Positions 1-8,190 of a DNA stretch of 32,142 nt are shown in pieces. The notes beneath the pieces were generated by a model, which worked only from the letters and a program-made list of their open reading frames with translations, was not told the DNA's origin and did not search any database. The stretch covers positions 1-32,142 of the forward strand of contig CAMBXL010000008.1 in NCBI GenBank assembly GCA_945871905.1. The letters run 5' to 3'. The DNA comes from Chitinophaga pinensis. Lineage in GTDB: Bacteria > Bacteroidota > Bacteroidia > NS11-12g > UBA955. Every line of letters begins with the position of its first letter. Position 1 is the first letter of the stretch. A program made the translations under genes and the position numbers.

Positions 1-1
1 G

Positions 2-208
2 CTTAAATCAGTTAACAACAAATTGGTCCGTTTTAAATGGGAAAATTCTGAAGAAAATGAATTCTTGGAATTAGAGATCATTGTAGATGAATTAACCGAA
101 GATGTTGCTATTAAAGTTACAGAATATTGTGATGAAGATGAAAAAAGAGGTTTGATGGAATTGTGGCATTCGCAAATAGAGGCATTGAGAGATGTGGTGG
201 GTTCTTAA
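2..208 (+). CDS. START-like domain protein, C-terminal part (5' end outside window)
   Basis: The reading frame is open from base 2, so the gene begins left of the window and only about 68 C-terminal residues are seen. The alternating strand residues (KLVRFKWE, LELEIIVDEL), the acidic linker and the final amphipathic helix (RGLMELWHSQIEALRDVV) match the end of the START-like/SRPBCC fold common in Bacteroidota. Members bind hydrophobic ligands in a helix-grip pocket, but the ligand here is unknown. An LptF/LptG permease follows 37 bases downstream on the same strand, so co-transcription is likely. An internal TTG at 23 could be read as a start, but the coding frame continues upstream and the fold would be cut. 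Confidence 0.75.
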   Translation, partial: LKSVNNKLVRFKWENSEENEFLELEIIVDELTEDVAIKVTEYCDEDEKRGLMELWHSQIEALRDVVGS

Positions 209-245
209 TAATTGGAACATTTTTTGCTGATGTGTTTACTTTAAA

Positions 246-1691
246 ATGAAAAAAGTAAATCTCTTAATTATAAAGGCTTTTATAGGTCCTTTTTTAGCTA
301 CTTTTTTAATTTCTATGTTTTTGTTTTTAATGTTATTTCTATGGAAATACATTGATGACTTAATAGGAAAAGGTTTGGAATGGCACGTGGTTGTTAGACT
401 CTTGTTTTTTGCCATGGCCGATTTAATTCCTATGGCATTGCCACTGTCGGTTCTCCTCTCTAGTTTAATGACTTTTGGTAACTTGTCGGAATCCTATGAG
501 TTGGTCGCCCTAAAATCCTCAGGAATAAGCATATACAGAGCCCTGTCTCCAGTTTTCTTTGTTATTGTTGTTCTCTCTTTTCTTACCTTTTACGTTTCCA
601 ATACACTCATACCCAAGGCCAACTTGGAAGCAAAAAGTTTGCTGTGGGATATTAGAAACAAAAAACCCGCATTTGACATCAAAGAAGGTTTGTTTTATAA
701 TGGAATTGATGGTTATCAAATAAAAATTGGTAAAAAAGACAGAGACAATGAAACGATTTATGATGTTTTGATTTACGAAATCAAACCGGGTTACAGTGAG
801 TTGTCGATAGTGCGAGCCAAAAAAGGAATAATGAAGTTGAGCGATGACAAGCGTTTGCTCTATTTCACATTGTTTGACGGTGTGCGTTACGAAGAGTTGG
901 TCGAAAATAGCGACTATAAAAAAAGATATCCCGCTACAGCTACTTATTTTGAATCGCAAAAAATGACGTTCGATTTGAGTGACTTGGATTTGAAAAAAAC
1001 AGATAAGGAATTGTTTAAAGGCAGTGCCGTGATGATGAATATCAATGAACTAGACCAAGCCATTGATTCTTCAAAAAAGGAAATTCAAAAACGTACATTC
1101 GCTGTAAGGGATTATATTCAACCGTATTACATCAATCCTAAAACCGTTCAAATGGGAAATACTTTGGACAGTCCGGTTTTGGTAAACGATACCATTATTT
1201 ATAATTTTAGTAAGGAGGAACGCTATCAATTACTTGAATCTGCTTTAACTTCCTCGCGTAATCTCCGTAGTTTAATTGAAACCAGTATGCATGAATTGAA
1301 AGATATTCAGAAAGAGATGAAACTTTATACCATTAAGTGGCACGAAAAATTCACACTTTCTTTTGTGTTAATTGTGTTATTCCTTATGTCTGCTCCACTT
1401 GGCACTATTATCAGAAAAGGAGGAATAGGCGTTCCTATGGTGTTTTCAATTTTGTTGTTTATCTTCTATTATGTAATCAATATGATTGGCTTTAAAATGG
1501 GGCGTGAAGGCATAATTCCTCAATGGTTGGGTGCATGGATGTCAAGTATAGTATTGTTGCCAGTTGGTTTGTTTATTTTGAAAAAAGCAGCAGATGAATC
1601 AGCTGTATTTGATAAAGAAAAATATCAAAAGTCTTTTGAAAAAATAAAACGCTTCTTTTTCAAAATAAGCGTTAAGAAAAAGCCTTTGTAG
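246..1691 (+). CDS. LptF/LptG-family lipopolysaccharide export permease
   Basis: Inner-membrane permease of the YjgP/YjgQ (LptF/LptG) family. With LptB it extracts LPS from the inner membrane and passes it to the Lpt bridge. The 481 residues show three N-terminal membrane segments (about 9-31, 50-73, 97-118), a large periplasmic beta-jellyroll region, and three C-terminal segments (about 368-388, 395-414, 425-446). The conserved turn MSAPLG with a following RKGG lies after the fourth segment. The protein is longer than enterobacterial LptF/G (about 360) because of an extra, mostly helical and charged stretch at about 255-350. Whether it is LptF or LptG cannot be settled here; no lptB is in the window. 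The 3' end overlaps the convergent DUF6629 gene by 20 bases. Confidence 0.9.
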   Translation: MKKVNLLIIKAFIGPFLATFLISMFLFLMLFLWKYIDDLIGKGLEWHVVVRLLFFAMADLIPMALPLSVLLSSLMTFGNLSESYELVALKSSGISIYRALSPVFFVIVVLSFLTFYVSNTLIPKANLEAKSLLWDIRNKKPAFDIKEGLFYNGIDGYQIKIGKKDRDNETIYDVLIYEIKPGYSELSIVRAKKGIMKLSDDKRLLYFTLFDGVRYEELVENSDYKKRYPATATYFESQKMTFDLSDLDLKKTDKELFKGSAVMMNINELDQAIDSSKKEIQKRTFAVRDYIQPYYINPKTVQMGNTLDSPVLVNDTIIYNFSKEERYQLLESALTSSRNLRSLIETSMHELKDIQKEMKLYTIKWHEKFTLSFVLIVLFLMSAPLGTIIRKGGIGVPMVFSILLFIFYYVINMIGFKMGREGIIPQWLGAWMSSIVLLPVGLFILKKAADESAVFDKEKYQKSFEKIKRFFFKISVKKKPL

Positions 1692-2328
1692 CAGGTTGTG
1701 TTCGTTTGATAATTAAATAAACAATACTGCTCAGAACTGCTGCAAAATAACACCATATTGAAATCAAGTGTTCGTTGTAAAACAATTTGCTTATTACAAA
1801 AGAAATTAAAATAACCAAGCCTAAATACTTCATATTTTTAATACTTGAAATTAAGGTAGGAATAACGGTCGGAATGAAATAGAACAAGCCACTGTACCAA
1901 ACAAAATAAAAGGGGAAGTTCAAATCGTACCTGATATGATAACCAGAAATACTTGCCTTGGGATTGTAATTTAACAGGCAATATCCTAAGTAAGTAGAGG
2001 CTATAATGCCAATCCATAAAATAAAATTCAATCTTTGTTTTATTCGAGGGCTAAGTTCCATTAAGCGAATAGAAAATGATACCCAAAAAGGCCATAATAT
2101 TTGAGCAAAAAACAAGAAGAAATAAGTGCTATTGCTTTCCCAATGTGAATATTGTTGTTTTTCCAAAGCCAACCACAGGAAGCCCTCACTTACTTGTTGA
2201 ACGCCAAATAACAATGGAATACTAGCAAAAGGGATGTGTTTCTTGTTTTGACAAACCTTTATAGCGGCAGCTCCTGTTGCCATTAGAACTCCTCCCGCTA
2301 CAAAACTTGCTGTTGCAGAAAAACACAT
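1672..2328 (-). CDS. DUF6629 family multi-pass membrane protein
   Basis: A 218-residue protein starting with the family signature MCFSATASF, followed by a glycine-rich first membrane segment and the motif LLFGVQQVSEGFLWLAL. These are hallmarks of the DUF6629 family as I know it; its function is not established. About seven hydrophobic segments predict an integral membrane protein. The start is firm because the MCFSA signature is N-terminal in the family. It lies nine bases after kdsA on the same strand and is probably read from the kdsA promoter. Its last codons overlap the convergent permease gene by 20 bases. Confidence 0.75.
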   Translation of the reverse strand: MCFSATASFVAGGVLMATGAAAIKVCQNKKHIPFASIPLLFGVQQVSEGFLWLALEKQQYSHWESNSTYFFLFFAQILWPFWVSFSIRLMELSPRIKQRLNFILWIGIIASTYLGYCLLNYNPKASISGYHIRYDLNFPFYFVWYSGLFYFIPTVIPTLISSIKNMKYLGLVILISFVISKLFYNEHLISIWCYFAAVLSSIVYLIIKRTQPATKAFS

Positions 2329-2337
2329 AAACTTACA

Positions 2338-3150
2338 TTATAAAATGGCTTTTTTAACCCTGATTAGTTTTTCTAAAAGGGCTTCTAATTGTTCTAAAGG
2401 TAGCATGTTTGCGCCATCGCTTTTTGCTTCACTTGGGCGAGGATGGGTTTCTATAAATAAACCATCAGCACCAACAGCAATAGCCGCTTTTGCAATAGTT
2501 TCTATCAATTCCGGCAGTCCACCAGTAACACCACTCATCTGATTGGGTTGTTGCAAACTGTGAGTAATGTCCATTACCACAGGATAGTTGTTTTTTTTCA
2601 TCCAAGGAATGTTTCTAAAGTCAACCACCATGTCGCTGTAACCAAACATATTGCCACGTTCTGTTAATACAATATCGGAATTGCCGCTTTCTTCCACTTT
2701 TCTAACGGCATGTTCCATGGCATTGGCAGCCGCAAATTGACCTTTTTTAATATTAACCGTTTTGCCTGTTTTGGCAGCAGCCACCAATAAGTCTGTTTGT
2801 CTGAAAAGGAAAGCAGGTATTTGTAATACATCAACATAAGCCGCTGCCATTTCCGCTTCGTGAGCCTCGTGAATGTCTGTTACTGTAGGCACTTGAAAAT
2901 GTTTACCCACTTTTTGAAGAATTTCTAACGCTTTGATATCACCTATACCCGTAAAAGAATCCAAGCGTGAACGATTGGCTTTGCGGTATGATCCTTTGAA
3001 AATCCATGGAATTTCAAATTTGTTGGACAGATTGTTTAATTGACCCGCAATTTCAAAGGCTACCTCTTCGCTCTCTATTGCGCATGGTCCAGCCATTATG
3101 AAAAAATTAGGATTTTCGGTGTGTTTTAAAAAAGGGGTTTTGGGAAACAT
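2338..3150 (-). CDS. kdsA: 3-deoxy-8-phosphooctulonate synthase (Kdo-8-P synthase)
   Basis: Condenses phosphoenolpyruvate with arabinose 5-phosphate to give Kdo-8-phosphate, the precursor of the Kdo of LPS. The 270-residue protein has the expected length for the TIM barrel and the motifs GPCAIES (21-27), FKGSYRKANRSR (51-62), TDIHE (91-95), ERGNMFGY and IETHPRP. Cys23 replaces the Asn of E. coli KdsA, and His197, Glu234 and Asp245 complete the metal site, so this should be the metal-dependent class. The ATG is preceded by a good TTTG/TATTTTTG promoter with a very short leader. The DUF6629 gene follows after nine bases. The lptG-type permease nearby belongs to the same LPS pathway but is on the opposite strand. 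Confidence 0.96.
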   Translation of the reverse strand: MFPKTPFLKHTENPNFFIMAGPCAIESEEVAFEIAGQLNNLSNKFEIPWIFKGSYRKANRSRLDSFTGIGDIKALEILQKVGKHFQVPTVTDIHEAHEAEMAAAYVDVLQIPAFLFRQTDLLVAAAKTGKTVNIKKGQFAAANAMEHAVRKVEESGNSDIVLTERGNMFGYSDMVVDFRNIPWMKKNNYPVVMDITHSLQQPNQMSGVTGGLPELIETIAKAAIAVGADGLFIETHPRPSEAKSDGANMLPLEQLEALLEKLIRVKKAIL

Positions 3151-3158
3151 ATTGACTT

Positions 3159-3188
3159 CAAAAATAATGTATTGTCATTAAATTCAAA
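3159..3188 (-). promoter_or_regulatory. Predicted promoter of kdsA
   Basis: Read on the minus strand there is TTTG (3188-3185), an 18-base spacer, then TATTTTTG (3166-3159). This matches the Bacteroidetes housekeeping consensus TTTG-N19-TAnnTTTG. The -7 box ends only eight bases before the kdsA ATG, so the mRNA leader would be a few bases long. Inferred from sequence; no start site has been mapped. Confidence 0.6.
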
Positions 3189-3220
3189 GCTATTAACTGA
3201 TAATTTTAATAAATTTAAGA

Positions 3221-4918
3221 CTATCTGAAAGGGATAATCTGTTTGCTTTCAATGTCTTTGCTTTTCAGAATGACCACAATACTCTTTACTTTTCGGAATT
3301 TCTTATTCAGCAGTAACTCCTGATAAATTGTGTTGACCAATTGACTGTTAAACCATTCTCCTTTGTTTAGTGTAAAATTATTGATAGAATGTATTTTCTT
3401 TTTCTTTTTGATGAGCTCAATTTTTATTTCAATCGTTTGTTTATGTGCGCTTTTGAAATGGATATTTAAACTTTGATGAAACACCGCGTTAGGCTTGTTG
3501 TATAAATAATCGAGCAAAGAATCAGTATTAAGAATTGGCTTTCCAAGTATGTAGGAGGCCAATTGGAAATCGGGAATTCCATAACCGTATTTATCATCGG
3601 GAATTTGATAATGTGATGCACTTTTTTTGAGCGCAGTTAACAAAGTAGAGTATGGGATATGAGGAAATTGGATATAGAAATTGGCCATTGCCCCTGCAAA
3701 AATAGGGGTGGAGTATGAAGTGCCATTTCCGCGATAATAACCTTGAGGTGAAGTAACAATAGCTTGCTGTCCCATGGCTACAAAATCAGGTTTTATTCTG
3801 CCGTCAAAACTAGGGCCTTGTGAGCTAAAGTTGGCATAAAACCCTTCTTCATTAACCGCACCAATCGTTATGACATTAGCAGCATCCGCAGGAGTGCCGA
3901 TTTTTTTCCATTGCGACTGTCCTTCATTGCCGGCACTGTTTACGATGATAATTCCCTTTTTGAACGCAATTTCAGCGGCTTGCGCTATAAGGGTTATTTT
4001 TCCATCCAAATCTTGGTAGCGATGGCTCGTTTCAGGATGGTCGAATTGGTTATATCCCAATGAAGAGGAAATTAAATCAACCCCTAATTTTTCACTGTAT
4101 TCTGCGGCCAATATCCAATTGATTTCTTCGGTTAAATTTTCGTTTTTGGCATCTTCGGTTCGCATCAAATAAACCAAAGCATTGGGAGCAGTTCCATTGT
4201 AATTGTTGGGGTTAAACGTGTTAATGAAGCCAACACAATTTGCACCATGCTTGTCGTCTTCCCACACACTGTTGTCATTGTCTACAAAATCTTTAATGAC
4301 CACATCAGGGCTTAATAATTGGATTAATCCAGGGGTTTTGTAAGCCATGTAAAATCCTGCATCAAATACAGCAATAGTAGGGGTGGATAGGGTATTGTTT
4401 TCCCAATTTGTGCCTATCATTTCATTCTGTATTTTTGCCTTTCCCCATTGATTGGGTTTTAATGAATCTAAAGGGAGTTTGTATTGGAACTTCTCTATAT
4501 ATTCATTTTCAACAGTGTGAGGTTTGGGGGCTTTATCTCTTTTAATTTGGGCTAGGAATTGAATTTTCTTAACAAACGGTAGCGTTAATACTTTATTGGG
4601 GTCGAAGGTATTGGTGTTAAAAAACACTTTAACGCCGTTCAGCCATTTGGAAGCTTGTAAGACATTTAATTCTTTGAATTGTGCCAATTGTTCAATGTAA
4701 TAGGATGTTACAGGTAGGTCGAGCGAATCAAGTACTATGTTCTTGAGTTTTCTTTTATTTAGGGCTTTGTTACTTAAATATTGTTCAGGCTTTTGAAAAC
4801 TAAAGGGATTGTTTTGTTTGTCTTTGAAATAGATGAAATAGTAGGATATTGAATCTTGCGATTTTAAAGAGATGGAAATTAATAATACAGAAAGAACAAG
4901 TAGGGGTTTAAAAACCAT
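3221..4918 (-). CDS. Secreted subtilisin-like serine protease (S8 family)
   Basis: A 565-residue exported protease. A signal peptide (about 1-21, ending LKSQ) is followed by a region at 22-165 that may act as a propeptide, then the S8 catalytic domain. The triad is visible: Asp186 in AVFDAGF, His224 in DDKHGANC and Ser401 in GNGTSYSTP, with the oxyanion Asn331 in NSAGNEG. A short beta-rich tail ends the protein; it lacks the YPNP and GxYxxxI features of a T9SS type A sorting domain. It is the last gene of a three-gene unit and its ATG overlaps the upstream lipoprotein gene by 11 bases, so translation is probably coupled. The substrate is unknown. The family call is secure; the link to the lipoproteins is inference. 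Confidence 0.92.
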   Translation of the reverse strand: MVFKPLLVLSVLLISISLKSQDSISYYFIYFKDKQNNPFSFQKPEQYLSNKALNKRKLKNIVLDSLDLPVTSYYIEQLAQFKELNVLQASKWLNGVKVFFNTNTFDPNKVLTLPFVKKIQFLAQIKRDKAPKPHTVENEYIEKFQYKLPLDSLKPNQWGKAKIQNEMIGTNWENNTLSTPTIAVFDAGFYMAYKTPGLIQLLSPDVVIKDFVDNDNSVWEDDKHGANCVGFINTFNPNNYNGTAPNALVYLMRTEDAKNENLTEEINWILAAEYSEKLGVDLISSSLGYNQFDHPETSHRYQDLDGKITLIAQAAEIAFKKGIIIVNSAGNEGQSQWKKIGTPADAANVITIGAVNEEGFYANFSSQGPSFDGRIKPDFVAMGQQAIVTSPQGYYRGNGTSYSTPIFAGAMANFYIQFPHIPYSTLLTALKKSASHYQIPDDKYGYGIPDFQLASYILGKPILNTDSLLDYLYNKPNAVFHQSLNIHFKSAHKQTIEIKIELIKKKKKIHSINNFTLNKGEWFNSQLVNTIYQELLLNKKFRKVKSIVVILKSKDIESKQIIPFR

Positions 4919-5579
4919 GATTTATAAGAGTATATTTAATTTTATATCCGCGTGTTTTGTTATTGGATTTTTCAATAAAAATAATGTTTGAATAAATTAG
5001 GCCAATGTGTTTGGCATAGAATTCTTCGTAATATCTTTCGCCAACAGAATTAAAAATGGGGTCACTTTTTATAACCAAAACACTGTCATACGTTTGGTTG
5101 TTGATTTTTTTTCTAGCATTAATTTCGCTGTAGTAAACCAATGTGTTATTGTTACTGTTAAAAGTATTGGCGTTCCATATGGTTTCAAAAGTGATAGGAA
5201 AGGAGAGTTTTACTTTTTTGGTATTGTTTTCGTTTCTTTCGTATTTGTACTTGTCAATACGTGAGCTTACTGTTTCGTGATAATTCCATAATGCACTGTC
5301 TTTTTTGCGTTTGTATCTTTCAATACGCATTACAGCTTGGTTTAGATTGTCGTAGAATACAGTATCATTTTTTTCGAGGATTTGATAATTGAAGGTGTCA
5401 ACTGTATTAAAAAAATCGTCGTATATAATTTCTTGTACTTGGTATAAAAAGGTATAATTCAAGGATTGATTAACATAAGAAACGCCTATTTCTCTTTTAG
5501 AATTGTCAACAATATCTTTTTTGCACGCGTTTAACAGCAATACTACCAAAATATTCCAAAATAGAAAACGGATATTCAT
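4908..5579 (-). CDS. Lipoprotein, paralogue of the gene upstream
   Basis: A 223-residue predicted lipoprotein with lipobox LLNAC (Cys19) after a hydrophobic signal. I do not recognise a named family. It aligns by eye with the 229-residue product of the upstream gene: a DxFFNTVDT-like segment, KVKLSFPI against EVKLYFPI, and YEEFYAKHIGLIY against REEIYAKGIGLIY. The two are therefore tandem paralogues. The charged, beta-rich body suggests a periplasmic or surface domain. The ATG overlaps the upstream TGA (ATGA), and the 3' end overlaps the subtilase by 11 bases. It could be a partner, inhibitor, chaperone or anchor of the protease; nothing in the sequence decides this. Confidence 0.8.
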   Translation of the reverse strand: MNIRFLFWNILVVLLLNACKKDIVDNSKREIGVSYVNQSLNYTFLYQVQEIIYDDFFNTVDTFNYQILEKNDTVFYDNLNQAVMRIERYKRKKDSALWNYHETVSSRIDKYKYERNENNTKKVKLSFPITFETIWNANTFNSNNNTLVYYSEINARKKINNQTYDSVLVIKSDPIFNSVGERYYEEFYAKHIGLIYSNIIFIEKSNNKTRGYKIKYTLINHGF

Positions 5580-6265
5580 CGTTTTAGTTTAAGAAAGATT
5601 TCTTTGCCCGAACGAGTAAAGGAGTCTTTTGTGTTTTTTGTGGTATAGTCCGAGGAATCAATATGCTTGTAAATTAAACCGATGCCTTTGGCATATATTT
5701 CTTCTCGATAGTCGTTTTTTATGCCTGAAATAGGTCTGCTTAGTTGAACATTAACACAATTAGTATAAGGAACCGTATTTACAGATTGGTTGTAGAATAC
5801 ACGATTGTATTTGATGTATTTAGGTTCAAATTGGTTGAACATATTCAAATTCCAAGCATAGGTGGAACCTCTGGTTTTGTATGAGCTGATAGGGAAATAA
5901 AGTTTTACTTCTGAGATATTGTCCTTGACTTCGATGGCATAATTGCCTTTAATTTTTCGGTAAAAGCTTTGAAAAACAATCCATCTAAAGGTGTTTTTAT
6001 TGTAGGTACTTAACTCAATTCTGTAAATAGTGTCATTTGTTAAATCAACCAGTTTTTCAACTACTTCCTCCTTGAGAACTGTTGAAACAGTATCCGTTTT
6101 ATTGAAAAAAGGGTCAAAGAAAAAAGAATCAACATCGTAATATAAAACGGTTCCCACTTTCAACGGAAAGTAATCCGAGCCTTTAGATTCTCTGACTTCT
6201 TCTTTCTTTTTGCATGAACTGACAAAAAAACTCACCAGCAAAATGAGAATAAACGGATTTTTCAT
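5576..6265 (-). CDS. Lipoprotein, first gene of the subtilase operon
   Basis: A 229-residue predicted lipoprotein with lipobox VSSC (Cys18) followed by a lysine/glutamate-rich linker. The body starts with YFPLKVGTVLYYDVDSF, typical of small beta-rich Bacteroidota lipoproteins with a repeated strand-turn pattern. It shares the FFNxxDT, VKLxFPI and EExYAKxIGLIY segments with the next gene, so the pair arose by duplication. The stop codon overlaps the next start by four bases (ATGA). Upstream is a 67-base divergent region shared with folD that carries a TAAATTTG box for this strand. Function unknown; the gene is well supported by signal peptide, overlap and paralogy. Confidence 0.8.
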   Translation of the reverse strand: MKNPFILILLVSFFVSSCKKKEEVRESKGSDYFPLKVGTVLYYDVDSFFFDPFFNKTDTVSTVLKEEVVEKLVDLTNDTIYRIELSTYNKNTFRWIVFQSFYRKIKGNYAIEVKDNISEVKLYFPISSYKTRGSTYAWNLNMFNQFEPKYIKYNRVFYNQSVNTVPYTNCVNVQLSRPISGIKNDYREEIYAKGIGLIYKHIDSSDYTTKNTKDSFTRSGKEIFLKLKR

Positions 6266-6280
6266 TTATTAAATTTCTCA

Positions 6281-6288
6281 CAAATTTA
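6281..6288 (-). promoter_or_regulatory. Possible -7 box of the lipoprotein-subtilase operon
   Basis: On the minus strand the sequence is TAAATTTG, a full match to TAnnTTTG, ending 15 bases before the first lipoprotein ATG. No clear TTTG lies at the expected -33 distance, so support is partial. Confidence 0.4.
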
Positions 6289-6310
6289 AACAAAATAAAC
6301 AATTAAAACG

Positions 6311-6318
6311 TACTTTTG
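6311..6318 (+). promoter_or_regulatory. Possible -7 box of folD-queE
   Basis: TACTTTTG followed by C matches TAnnTTTG and ends 14 bases before the folD ATG. The -33 region is not recognisable. It lies in the divergent region facing the lipoprotein operon. Confidence 0.4.
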
Positions 6319-6332
6319 CTTGAAATTTTAAA

Positions 6333-7220
6333 ATGGTTTTATTAGACGGGAAATATACATCGGAATTGGTAAAAAATCGCATTAAGAATGAGATGGCTGA
6401 GATGCAAACTAAAGGATTACGAAAGCCACATTTAGTTGCAATTTTGGTTGGGAGTGATGGTGCTAGTAAAACTTATGTAGAGAGTAAAGAACGCAATTGT
6501 CAATTGGTAGGTTTCGATTCAACAATTATTCGTTTAGACGACTCAACCAGTGAAAATGATTTAGTGCAACTCATAGAAAAATTAAATATTGACAATCATA
6601 TCGATGGAATTTTAGTTCAATTTCCACTACCTAAGCAAATTAGTGAAAATAAAATTACTCAAACAATTGCACCTCACAAAGATGTGGATGGTTTTCATGA
6701 TGTAAATATGGGTAAATTAGCCAAAGGGGAATCGGGTTTTGTGCCAGCTACACCTCTTGGAATTACCATGATGTTGGAAGCCTATAACATTGAAACTGCT
6801 GGAAAACATTGTGTTGTGATTGGTCGTAGTAATATTGTAGGTCGTCCTATGAGTTTGTTAATGTCTAATAGCGCTCCCTACGGCAATTGTACGGTAACTT
6901 TGTGTCACAGTAAAACCGTTCATTTAGAGCATTTTACCAGACAAGCCGATATTCTTATTGTTGCTTTGGGCAAACCAGGTTTTGTAAAAGCCAATATGGT
7001 GAAACCCAATGCCGTTGTTATTGATGTTGGTATTACTCGTGTGGAAGATTCAACCCGCAAAAATGGATTTTATTTGAAAGGCGATGTGGATTTTAATGAA
7101 GTAAAAGAAGTTGCGTCTCACCTGACTCCCGTTCCTGGGGGTGTTGGTTTAATGACAATTGCTGCATTGCTCGAAAATACACTTAAGGCCTACAAGTTTC
7201 AGTTAAAACAAACGTTATAA
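6333..7220 (+). CDS. folD: Bifunctional methylenetetrahydrofolate dehydrogenase / methenyltetrahydrofolate cyclohydrolase
   Basis: Interconverts 5,10-methylene-, 5,10-methenyl- and 10-formyl-tetrahydrofolate in the cytoplasm, feeding purine and formyl-methionine synthesis. The 295 residues match the usual FolD length. Visible motifs are YVESKER with Tyr48 and the catalytic Lys52, VQFPLP, KDVDGFH, PATPLGI, the NADP-binding GRSNIVGRP and the C-terminal PGGVGLMT. The ATG is followed at once by the expected N-terminal strand. queE begins three bases after the stop, so the two form an operon, although their pathways are separate. Confidence 0.97.
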   Translation: MVLLDGKYTSELVKNRIKNEMAEMQTKGLRKPHLVAILVGSDGASKTYVESKERNCQLVGFDSTIIRLDDSTSENDLVQLIEKLNIDNHIDGILVQFPLPKQISENKITQTIAPHKDVDGFHDVNMGKLAKGESGFVPATPLGITMMLEAYNIETAGKHCVVIGRSNIVGRPMSLLMSNSAPYGNCTVTLCHSKTVHLEHFTRQADILIVALGKPGFVKANMVKPNAVVIDVGITRVEDSTRKNGFYLKGDVDFNEVKEVASHLTPVPGGVGLMTIAALLENTLKAYKFQLKQTL

Positions 7221-7223
7221 AAC

Positions 7224-7832
7224 ATGTCTATGCAAGCTTTATTTCCAGTGATGGAGCATTTTTATACCATTCAAGGGGAAGGTTTTTATACTGGAAATGC
7301 CGCTTATTTTATTAGATTAGGGGGCTGTGATGTGGGTTGTGTTTGGTGCGATGTTAAAGAAAGTTGGGATGCTAGTATTCACCCTCAAGTATCCATAGAA
7401 ACTATGGTGGATTGGGTTAAACAAAGTGGGTCGCCATTGTGCGTGATTACAGGAGGTGAACCTGCTATGTATGATTTGACCGACTTAGTTAATGCCCTTC
7501 ACAATGAAGGAATTAAAGTAAATATAGAAACATCGGGGGCATACGAAATTAAAGGGGATTATGATTGGATTTGCCTTTCACCCAAAAAGTTCAAGTTCCC
7601 AATTTTGTCTTCTTTGTTTAAAGCAAATGAATTCAAAGTGGTAGTATTTCACCCTTCTGATATTCAATGGGCAGAATCTTTTAAGAAAGACCTGAATGAG
7701 AGTTGTTTGCTGTATTTTCAACCGGAATGGAGTAAATCTGAGCAAAACTTACCCTTGATTATAAACTATGTGAAAGCACATGCCGAGTGGCAAATTTCAT
7801 TGCAAACACACAAATACATGAATATTCCTTAG
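7224..7832 (+). CDS. queE: 7-carboxy-7-deazaguanine synthase (radical SAM)
   Basis: Radical SAM enzyme converting 6-carboxy-tetrahydropterin to 7-carboxy-7-deazaguanine in the preQ0/queuosine pathway. The 202-residue protein has the iron-sulfur motif CxxxCxxC (Cys35, Cys39, Cys42 in GGCDVGCVWC), the preceding TIQGEG substrate loop and the TGGEP SAM-binding motif. Its partner QueD, which makes the substrate, is encoded about 360 bases downstream on the other strand. It is the second gene of the folD unit and ends 19 bases from the convergent ftsB-like gene. Confidence 0.95.
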   Translation: MSMQALFPVMEHFYTIQGEGFYTGNAAYFIRLGGCDVGCVWCDVKESWDASIHPQVSIETMVDWVKQSGSPLCVITGGEPAMYDLTDLVNALHNEGIKVNIETSGAYEIKGDYDWICLSPKKFKFPILSSLFKANEFKVVVFHPSDIQWAESFKKDLNESCLLYFQPEWSKSEQNLPLIINYVKAHAEWQISLQTHKYMNIP

Positions 7833-7851
7833 TAGTTTTTGGGGATTTGAC

Positions 7852-8130
7852 TTACTCAATAATAACGAAAATATCTTCGTTGTCTTTTTTCATCAGATAT
7901 TTCTCTCTGGCAAATTTCTCAAGATTTTTAATGTTTGAGAATAAGGCTTTTTCCTCTTTTCTTAAGGTATCAATTTCGTTGCTGTAAAACTCTTTTTTAT
8001 CTTCCAATTCATTAATACTACTTCTTATTTTTATTAAGTCAACTATATTATTGCTGTCAAAAATCATCATCCATACAATGATAAATGTAGCAATAACCCA
8101 ATAGCGATATTTAATCCAAAGTTGTTTCAA
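7852..8130 (-). CDS. FtsB/DivIC-like septum formation initiator protein
   Basis: A 92-residue bitopic membrane protein: a short cytoplasmic start, one membrane segment (about 10-26), a coiled coil (about 33-72), and the family-typical ending FAREKYLMKKDNEDIFVI. This matches the FtsB/DivIC family, which links FtsL and FtsQ in the division complex. The only start that keeps the membrane segment is a TTG at 8130. A TATTTTTG box lies just upstream at 8145-8138. It follows queD on the same strand after 60 bases. Confidence 0.85.
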   Translation of the reverse strand: MKQLWIKYRYWVIATFIIVWMMIFDSNNIVDLIKIRSSINELEDKKEFYSNEIDTLRKEEKALFSNIKNLEKFAREKYLMKKDNEDIFVIIE

Positions 8131-8137
8131 TCCGATT

Positions 8138-8145
8138 CAAAAATA
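8138..8145 (-). promoter_or_regulatory. Possible -7 box of the ftsB-like gene
   Basis: TATTTTTG on the minus strand, ending seven bases before the TTG start of the ftsB-like gene. No good -33 TTTG is seen, so this may be chance in AT-rich DNA. Confidence 0.3.
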
Positions 8146-8190
8146 ATGAAATAATGTAAGTCCGAAAATCTAATTTATTGACAATGTCCT

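Noticed and set aside
519-959. 146-codon open frame antisense to the LPS permease
   Set aside because: It lies wholly inside a well-supported gene, has no recognisable domain or start context, and is a shadow of the sense codons.
3221-3450. T9SS sorting domain at the C-terminus of the subtilase
   Set aside because: The YPNP, DxxG and GxY patterns of type A domains are missing, unlike the clear case at 19150-19398.
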